Positions 30,445-35,043 of a DNA stretch of 35,043 bases are shown here, in pieces (the stretch's first letter is position 1; the number at the start of each line of letters is the position of its first letter). Where the stretch lies: positions 1-35,043 of IMG/VR virus record IMGVR_UViG_3300042450_001005. One strand, 5' to 3'. The notes under the pieces are model-generated. The model saw only the letters and a list, made by a program, of their open reading frames with translations, did not search any database and had not been told where the DNA came from. The position numbers and the translations under genes are program-made. The stretch is from a virus.

Positions 30445-31803
30445 ATGACCGAAATCGAAACCCTGCGCAACCAGCGCACCGCAAAACTTGCCGAAGCCCG
30501 TGCGATCCACGCTAACGGCACCACCGAAAAGCGAGAACTGACCCCCGAAGAAGCTACCGCTTTTGAGGCTTTGGTTTCTCAGGTTGACGAACACGAAGCC
30601 CGCATCAGCGAACTCGAAGGCGCAGCCCCAACAGAAGCCGCACCCGAAGAAGCCGCTTCCGCTCGCAGCGAAAAGCTTGCAAGCTTGGAAGCTTCCTCTA
30701 AAAGACCCGCAGTGCGTCGCTCTTCACCGATCGAAGCGCCTGCGTTTGTGCGCGATTTTGGCGATCGTCAAAGCACTTCAGATAGAGCATTGGCCTTACG
30801 AGGATGGCTCGGATTTCATAGCGTAAACGGTGCCTCCAATGAACAAAGAAACGCTGCACAGCGCTCTGGCCTTGAACTTGGCAACAATCGCTTGAGCTTC
30901 AAGCTCAACGCTAAAGCTCCTAAGTCACAAGCCGAAGCCCGTGCGCAATCCTTGACCGCTGCCGCTGGTGGTTATACCGTTCCCCAAGGTTTCCTAAATC
31001 AGCTTGAAGCCTCTTTGCTGTCGTTCGGCGGGATGCGAGAAGTCGCAACCATCTTGCGAACAGCCGAAGGTAATTCGTTGCCAATACCTACCGTGAGCGA
31101 TCACAGTAATGTTGGCGCAATCCTTGCTGAAAACACTCAAGTTGCTGAGCAAGATATCACTTTCGGCCAGATCACTTTGGCAGCTTATAAGTATTCATCG
31201 AAGCTCATCCGAGTTTCTGCTGAACTCTTGCAAGACTCTGCGATCGATCTAGAAAGTTTCATCGGTGGCGCTTTGGGCGAGAGGATCGCAAGAATCCTTA
31301 ACACCCATTTCACGACGGGTGACAACTCCTCTAAGCCACAAGGCATCACCGCTTCGGGTGCTGGTGTTACCGCTGCCGCTGTTGCAGCTATCACCTACTC
31401 CGAGCTCTTGGATCTTCAGCACTCGGTTGACCCTTCCTACCGTGGCAATGCTAAGTTCATGATGCACGACACCACTTTTAAAGCGGTGCGAAAATTGGTC
31501 GATGATCAGAATCGCCCGATCTTCCAGCCCGATATTAGTGCCGCATCCCCTGGTACTTTGCTCGGTTCCCCGATTGTGATCAATCAAGATTGTGCAACCC
31601 TCGCAGCATCTGCGAAGGCCATCTTCTTCGGTGATTTTTCCAAGTATATCATTCGAGATGTTCAGGACTTCACACTCTTGCGCCTTGAAGAACGATACGC
31701 TGATTACCACCAAGTTGGCTTTGTTGGTTTCTCCCGTCACGACGGAAGAATCCTCGACGCTGGCACTGATCCAATCAAGCATATGGTAATGGCAGCTAGC
31801 TAA
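30445..31803 (+). CDS. HK97-fold major capsid protein
   Basis: A 452-residue capsid protein. Residues 1-110 are charged and helical (delta/scaffold domain, removed by the prohead protease). Residues 165 onward have the phage_capsid pattern: AGGYTVPQGFLNQLE, KYSSKLIRVSAELLQDS, FTTGDNSSKPQGI, FMMHDTTFKAVRKLVD and FFGDFSKYIIRD. The likely cleavage point lies shortly before residue 165. The ribosome site is TAGGA, partly inside a hairpin. Confidence 0.94.
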   Translation: MTEIETLRNQRTAKLAEARAIHANGTTEKRELTPEEATAFEALVSQVDEHEARISELEGAAPTEAAPEEAASARSEKLASLEASSKRPAVRRSSPIEAPAFVRDFGDRQSTSDRALALRGWLGFHSVNGASNEQRNAAQRSGLELGNNRLSFKLNAKAPKSQAEARAQSLTAAAGGYTVPQGFLNQLEASLLSFGGMREVATILRTAEGNSLPIPTVSDHSNVGAILAENTQVAEQDITFGQITLAAYKYSSKLIRVSAELLQDSAIDLESFIGGALGERIARILNTHFTTGDNSSKPQGITASGAGVTAAAVAAITYSELLDLQHSVDPSYRGNAKFMMHDTTFKAVRKLVDDQNRPIFQPDISAASPGTLLGSPIVINQDCATLAASAKAIFFGDFSKYIIRDVQDFTLLRLEERYADYHQVGFVGFSRHDGRILDAGTDPIKHMVMAAS

Positions 31804-32009
31804 TGAAAATTAAATTTCATACTTCCGTGGCGGGCCTGTCGTTCACCTATGATGCAAATCTGGTGTACGACCTCCCGCTCGATGAAGCGGCTAATTGCAT
31901 CCGACTCGGATGGGCGAGCGCTGAAGAAGCGCTCGTTCCTCCGGTCTCGGAAACCCGACAAATCAAGGCTGAGAAGGCAACCTCGAAAAAACAAAAAGAG
32001 AAACGCTAA
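31803..32009 (+). CDS. Small head-operon protein
   Basis: A 68-residue protein starting in TAATG overlap with the capsid gene. The pattern VAGLSFTYDANLVYDLPLDEAANCIRLGWA is common in short genes between capsid and head-tail connector genes of HK97-like phages. The C-terminus is Lys-rich and disordered. Role unknown, presumably in head completion. Confidence 0.7.
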   Translation: MKIKFHTSVAGLSFTYDANLVYDLPLDEAANCIRLGWASAEEALVPPVSETRQIKAEKATSKKQKEKR

Positions 32010-32578
32010 TGTTGACCGTCGTCACTCCTCCAGCGACCGAACCGATCACCCTCGCAGAAATGAAACTGCACAGCCGTATCGATGGCAACGACGATGACGC
32101 TCTAATTAATACGCTCATCACCGCAGCGCGACAGCAGCTCGAGCAGATGGCCAGTCACAAAATGGTGACGCAGACTCTTGCGCTTTCGATCGATGACTTC
32201 CCCGACAGCGGCATCCTCTACCTCGAAGGCCCAGTTCAGTCGGTGAGCTCAATCCAATATTACGACCTCGATGGCAACCTTCAGACATGGAACAACGAAC
32301 TTTATCAGGTTGACATAACCTCGAACCCGGGTCGTGTCATGCCCGCTTACGATGAGACTTGGCCTGACTACCTCGACGATTACAACTCCATCGTGGTGAC
32401 TTATGTCGCAGGTTGCGGCAACGCAGCAGCGGTGCCAGCGATTTTAAAACAAGCGATCAAGATGCTCGTCGGCCACTGGTACAACCAGCGCGAGACAGTA
32501 GGAGAAGCGCAGGGCTACGAAGTGCCCTACGCGGTCGATAACATCGTTAAAATGTTTAGTCGAGGCATTGTCAACTAA
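32009..32578 (+). CDS. Head-tail connector protein (gp6-like)
   Basis: A 189-residue adaptor that should form a ring below the portal. Patterns LTVVTPPATEPITLAEMKLH, DDALINTLITAARQQLE and the C-terminal AIKMLVGHWYNQRE are typical of the HK97 gp6/SPP1 gp15 family. The TAATG overlaps with both neighbours show a tightly coupled operon. Confidence 0.88.
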   Translation: MLTVVTPPATEPITLAEMKLHSRIDGNDDDALINTLITAARQQLEQMASHKMVTQTLALSIDDFPDSGILYLEGPVQSVSSIQYYDLDGNLQTWNNELYQVDITSNPGRVMPAYDETWPDYLDDYNSIVVTYVAGCGNAAAVPAILKQAIKMLVGHWYNQRETVGEAQGYEVPYAVDNIVKMFSRGIVN

Positions 32579-32904
32579 TGCTAAAAGCTGGCGAATTAAC
32601 CCAGAGAATAAGCTTTCAGCGTGATGAATCAACCACCGTGGACGATTACGGTCAGGTGACCCGTTCTTGGGCAACCTACTACACGACCTGGGCGAGTGTT
32701 CGCCCGCTCTCAGGCAGGGAGCAAGAGCAAGGCATGGCGAGGCAGGCTTCCATCTCGCACCGTGTGCGCATTCGATTCAAGGCAGACATCCTTCACGGCG
32801 ATCGCATCTCAATGGGAAGTCGCACACTTGAGATCGTGAGCATCAGAAACATTGATGAGGGCTCATGGGAACTCGAGATCGATGCGATTGAAAGGGGGAA
32901 CTAA
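32578..32904 (+). CDS. Head-tail closure/joining protein
   Basis: A 108-residue protein of the phage head-tail joining family: AGELTQRISFQR, DDYGQVTRSWATYYTTWASV, a basic strand (SHRVRIRFKADI) and a C-terminal ELEIDAIER. These small beta-barrels close the DNA channel after packaging. Both ends join neighbours by TAATG overlaps. Confidence 0.85.
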   Translation: MLKAGELTQRISFQRDESTTVDDYGQVTRSWATYYTTWASVRPLSGREQEQGMARQASISHRVRIRFKADILHGDRISMGSRTLEIVSIRNIDEGSWELEIDAIERGN

Positions 32905-33434
32905 TGCCTAGAGCAGAAATCAGAATCGACTCCTCATCGCTAAAAGGTTTGCTCACCTTGATGGAGCATATCGATACCAAGGTAAAGCGAGAAGGATTGA
33001 AAAACGCATTGCAAGCAGCGGGCAAACTTGTGGTTGCAGCAGCAATCCGAAAAGTCTCAATAAAACATCGGGTGTTACAAAACGCCCTAGACATCAGGGA
33101 AAAGGTAGTGCTCAAAAAATCAGAGCAATACGCCTACGCTGTTATCGGGCCACGAAGACGGGCAGGGGTAAAGATCGGAAAGCTCGAACACATCCCGACT
33201 AAGTACGCTCACTTTGTCGAGTACGGCACCGCAGCGCATCCAACGGGTGCAGGCGATGTGACCAATGAAATGCTTCTGACACGCAAAGACAAAGACTATA
33301 AAGCCGATGGCAAATTGCATCCCGGTGGTAGACCCAAGCCATACCTTCGACCAGCGTGGGACGAAACCAAAGACCAGGCACTTAACATAATCGCAGCGAT
33401 ACTAGGCGAAGCGGTAGACAGGGGGGCGGCATGA
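32904..33434 (+). CDS. HK97 gp10-like tail completion protein
   Basis: A 176-residue protein with the gp10 pattern: N-terminal amphipathic helices, IGPRRRAG, YAHFVEYGTAAHP, and the C-terminal PYLRPAWDETK. It is required for head-tail joining in related phages. It overlaps the next gene by ATGA. Confidence 0.85.
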   Translation: MPRAEIRIDSSSLKGLLTLMEHIDTKVKREGLKNALQAAGKLVVAAAIRKVSIKHRVLQNALDIREKVVLKKSEQYAYAVIGPRRRAGVKIGKLEHIPTKYAHFVEYGTAAHPTGAGDVTNEMLLTRKDKDYKADGKLHPGGRPKPYLRPAWDETKDQALNIIAAILGEAVDRGAA

Positions 33435-33838
33435 GTGCTAGCAAAGCCCTTCGAGCCCGACTAATCGACGATGCTACTATGTCTGGTTATGTGGGCACCC
33501 GCATTTATCCCGGTCGTGCGCCACAAAAGCCCACGCTTCCGTACATCGTTTACCACCGCATCAGCACCATAAGGTCGGCAACGCTCGACGCAGGCAATAC
33601 GAAAGTGCCTGAAGTGCGAATGCAGTGCGATGTTATTGCAACAACACAATCGGAAGTCGAAACCATCATGAATCAAATGCGAATCGTGATGGACAACTTT
33701 CGCGGCACCTCTTCCGGGGTGGTCGTTCTCGGCGTTAGCGTGAGTGATGAGCAAGACCAACCCGAGTTCTTCGAGGGCTCGGACACCGTGTTTTATCATT
33801 CGTCTTTGGATTTTTCCATCATCTATAGGGAGTCTTAA
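33431..33838 (+). CDS. Tail terminator (DUF3168-like)
   Basis: A 135-residue protein with the tail-terminator plan: ALRARLIDDATMSGYVGTRIYPG, LPYIVYHRIS and VRMQCDVIATTQSEVETI. Such proteins cap the tail tube and join it to the head. Placement immediately before the tail tube gene agrees. Confidence 0.82.
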   Translation: MSASKALRARLIDDATMSGYVGTRIYPGRAPQKPTLPYIVYHRISTIRSATLDAGNTKVPEVRMQCDVIATTQSEVETIMNQMRIVMDNFRGTSSGVVVLGVSVSDEQDQPEFFEGSDTVFYHSSLDFSIIYRES

Positions 33839-33840
33839 TT

Positions 33841-34257
33841 ATGGCAGCAGTCACAACACAAGGGTCGTCCATCACTATCGGTGGCACTACGCTCGGCGGA
33901 TTGACCGACATCACACCACCGAGCGCAACCCGTGGAACAGTTGATATCACCAACCTTGGCAGTGAGGACAATGCGAAAGAGTACGCAGCGGGCATGGTCG
34001 ATGGTGGCGAAATGAGTGCCACGGTAATCGTGGGTGTTGGCGCTGGCATTGGTGCAGTCGCTGCGATGCTTGACCTCGCTAGCGCATCCGCAGAGCAAGC
34101 TTGCTCTATCTCCCTCGGAGATGCAGGCATAGGCGGCACCGTGACCTTCCAAGGTATCGTGACCAAATGTCAAGTCGATGGCATCGCAACGGGCGATAAC
34201 ACGGTGAAAGCTACCGTGGGCGTTAAACCAGTAGGCAAAATTACCTTCGACTTTTGA
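33841..34257 (+). CDS. Major tail tube protein
   Basis: A 138-residue tube subunit with GGGAG upstream of ATG 33841. Patterns GSSITIGGTTLGGLTDI, VDITNLGSEDNAKEY and TVKATVGVKPVGKITF are typical of siphovirus tail tube proteins, which form hexameric rings around the tape measure. It precedes the tail chaperone genes, the standard order. Confidence 0.85.
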   Translation: MAAVTTQGSSITIGGTTLGGLTDITPPSATRGTVDITNLGSEDNAKEYAAGMVDGGEMSATVIVGVGAGIGAVAAMLDLASASAEQACSISLGDAGIGGTVTFQGIVTKCQVDGIATGDNTVKATVGVKPVGKITFDF

Positions 34258-34273
34258 TTAAGGAGTTCTAGTT

Positions 34274-34621
34274 ATTTTAGACAAGCAAAAGTTATTAAGT
34301 GCAGGCAGCGCATATAAGCTCGGGGAGATCGAGATCCCCGAGCTCGGCGGCAAAGTCTTCTTGCGAGTGATCAGCTCCCGTGAGCGTGATCAACTTGAAA
34401 GTGAAATCTCAGCGGGCTCAAAGTCGGGCAACTTGTCCAACATCCGAGCCAAGCTCGTGGTGCGGTCGATCGCCGATGAAGCGGGCAAGCGAATCTTCAC
34501 CGATGCCGAGGTCGAAGCTGTGGGCGAGATGCCTGCGCCTCTTGTGGGTATTCTCTTCGATGCGTGCGCCCGTCATAACGGCATGAGTGGCGGTGCAGTC
34601 GAGGAAGCAAGAAAAAACTAA
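34274..34621 (+). CDS. Tail assembly chaperone, short form (gpG-like)
   Basis: A 115-residue chaperone for the tape measure protein. The protein sequence (ILDKQKLLSAGSAYKLGEI, GGKVFLRVISSRERDQLE) has a typical chaperone N-terminus. The frame has no ATG/GTG/TTG before TTG 34361, which would remove 29 conserved-looking residues; an in-frame stop lies at 34259. ATT at 34274 is 8 bases after AAGGAG (34260-34265) and is taken as start. The last codons are AGA AAA AAC TAA, so the slippery heptamer lies directly before the stop. Confidence 0.82.
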   Translation: MLDKQKLLSAGSAYKLGEIEIPELGGKVFLRVISSRERDQLESEISAGSKSGNLSNIRAKLVVRSIADEAGKRIFTDAEVEAVGEMPAPLVGILFDACARHNGMSGGAVEEARKN

Positions 34622-34941
34622 TCGAGCGTCCGGGGAGGCGGTTTCTATTCCGTCTCGCTGGGCACTTAAAGAAAACCGTCTCGGAGCTCCTCGATGGCAT
34701 GGATGCCCAGGAGTTGACCGAGTGGATGGCTTTCTCCACGATCGAGCCACTTGACGCAGACCGTGCCGACATTCATGCAGCGCAAGTGTGCAGCACAACA
34801 GCGAATGTGTGGCGAGGCAGCGAGTCGAAGGTGCTCGAGGTGAAAGACTTCATCCCGGACTGGTACGGGGAAAACAAGAAAGCCGACAACTTCGCAGGGT
34901 TGAAAGCTTGGGCGCAAGCGATGGGCACTAAGAAAACCTAG
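34274..34941 (+). CDS. Tail assembly chaperone, frameshifted long form (gpGT-like)
   Basis: A -1 slip at A AAA AAC (34612-34618) joins the short form to the downstream frame, which continues as LIERPGRRFLFRLAGHLKK and runs to TAG 34939-34941, giving about 222 residues. The T part (MDAQELTEWMAFSTIEP, DFIPDWYGE) is typical of the second chaperone domain that contacts the tube. The frame is open from the slip site onward, and it has no good independent start until ATG 34699. Programmed frameshifting here is a conserved feature of long-tailed phages. Confidence 0.88.
34612..34656 (+). promoter_or_regulatory. Programmed -1 ribosomal frameshift site
   Basis: The heptamer A AAA AAC (34612-34618) lies immediately before TAA (34619-34621). 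Downstream, GAGGCGG (34635-34641) pairs with CCGTCTC (34650-34656, one G-U), and AGCG (34625-34628) can pair with CGCT (34656-34659). Heptamer, stop and stem-loop together are the textbook layout. Confidence 0.9.
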
Positions 34942-35043
34942 GAGTCGATGATGGCAAAAACTATCGGATCATTAAATGTTTCGATGGGTCTTTCCATAAC
35001 TGACTTCATCACCAACCTCGACAAAGTTAAAGAGGACATGGGA
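34931..35043. repeat. Terminal direct repeat, copy 2
   Basis: Exact copy of 1-113. It contains the last codons of the frameshifted chaperone and the first codons of the tape measure gene. Confidence 0.95.
34951..35043 (+). CDS. Tape measure protein, 5' end (duplicate of the gene at 21)
   Basis: The first 31 codons of the tape measure gene appear again because the window runs past the circle closure. This is the same gene as the one at the left end and not a second copy. Confidence 0.95.
   Translation, partial: MAKTIGSLNVSMGLSITDFITNLDKVKEDMG

Noticed and set aside
34699-34941. Independent gene starting at ATG 34699
   Set aside because: The frame is open back to the slippery site with chaperone-like sequence, and there is no ribosome site at 34699. 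It is the frameshifted part of the long chaperone.
8-35043. Long minus-strand open frames across the genome
   Set aside because: All overlap well-supported plus-strand genes, have low-complexity or reverse-complement-like composition, and none shows a ribosome site with a recognisable domain.

Overview
The window is a complete circular genome of a temperate, long-tailed (siphovirus-like) dsDNA phage. Bases 1-113 recur exactly at 34931-35043, so the molecule closes at 34,930 bp, opened just before the tape measure gene. Every credible gene is on the + strand. The host is probably a planctomycete (inference): the tyrosine integrase has the N-terminal and active-site style common in Planctomycetota, a DUF1580-like helix-turn-helix gene is present, and several small proteins resemble ones from planctomycete phages. 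No search was run.

Layout. 1-9.8 kb: tape measure, tail-tip proteins, tail fibre, a seven-bladed beta-propeller protein. 9.8-13.1 kb: fibre-assembly-like protein, secreted cysteine-peptidase-like (endolysin candidate) protein, holin-like and other small membrane proteins. 13.2-15.3 kb: lysogeny region with a tRNA-Pro(GGG)-derived attP, integrase and a winged-helix candidate regulator. 15.3-17.4 kb: early genes, including a DUF1580-like regulator and a phage CsrA. 17.4-21.3 kb: replication module (Prim-Pol/helicase, SSB-like protein, two conserved phage proteins). 21.3-22.1 kb: about 460 bp of degenerate GGCNN pentanucleotides, then a terminator and an A+T-rich hairpin cluster; I propose this as the replication origin. 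22.1-24.6 kb: zinc-ribbon, DUF6378-like, HNH, RusA and metallophosphoesterase genes. 24.6-28.9 kb: HNH, TerS, TerL, portal, prohead protease. 28.9-30.3 kb: a cargo cassette between protease and capsid with its own promoter-like and terminator signals. 30.3-34.9 kb: structured capsid leader, HK97-fold capsid, head-tail joining genes, tail tube, and tail assembly chaperones with a -1 frameshift site.

Most notable: (1) the GGCNN array and adjoining hairpins; (2) a phage CsrA whose own ribosome-binding site matches the CsrA consensus at 10 of 12 positions, plus a similar motif in a hairpin in the integrase leader, suggesting CsrA control of integration; (3) a cargo gene joining a FlbD-like N-terminus to an RNA polymerase alpha-CTD-like helix-hairpin-helix domain, next to a capsid leader that contains an intrinsic terminator after its promoter; (4) two essential morphogenesis genes, terL and the tail chaperone, that lack ATG/GTG/TTG at the expected start but have ATA and ATT at ideal spacing from Shine-Dalgarno sequences.

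Likely logic: integration into the host tRNA-Pro gene by the integrase; early control by the winged-helix and DUF1580-like proteins and CsrA; replication by Prim-Pol/helicase and the SSB-like protein, with RusA resolving junctions; packaging by HNH/TerS/TerL, probably at a cos site near 24.6 kb; lysis by the secreted peptidase-like protein and holin. No classical CI/Cro pair was recognised.
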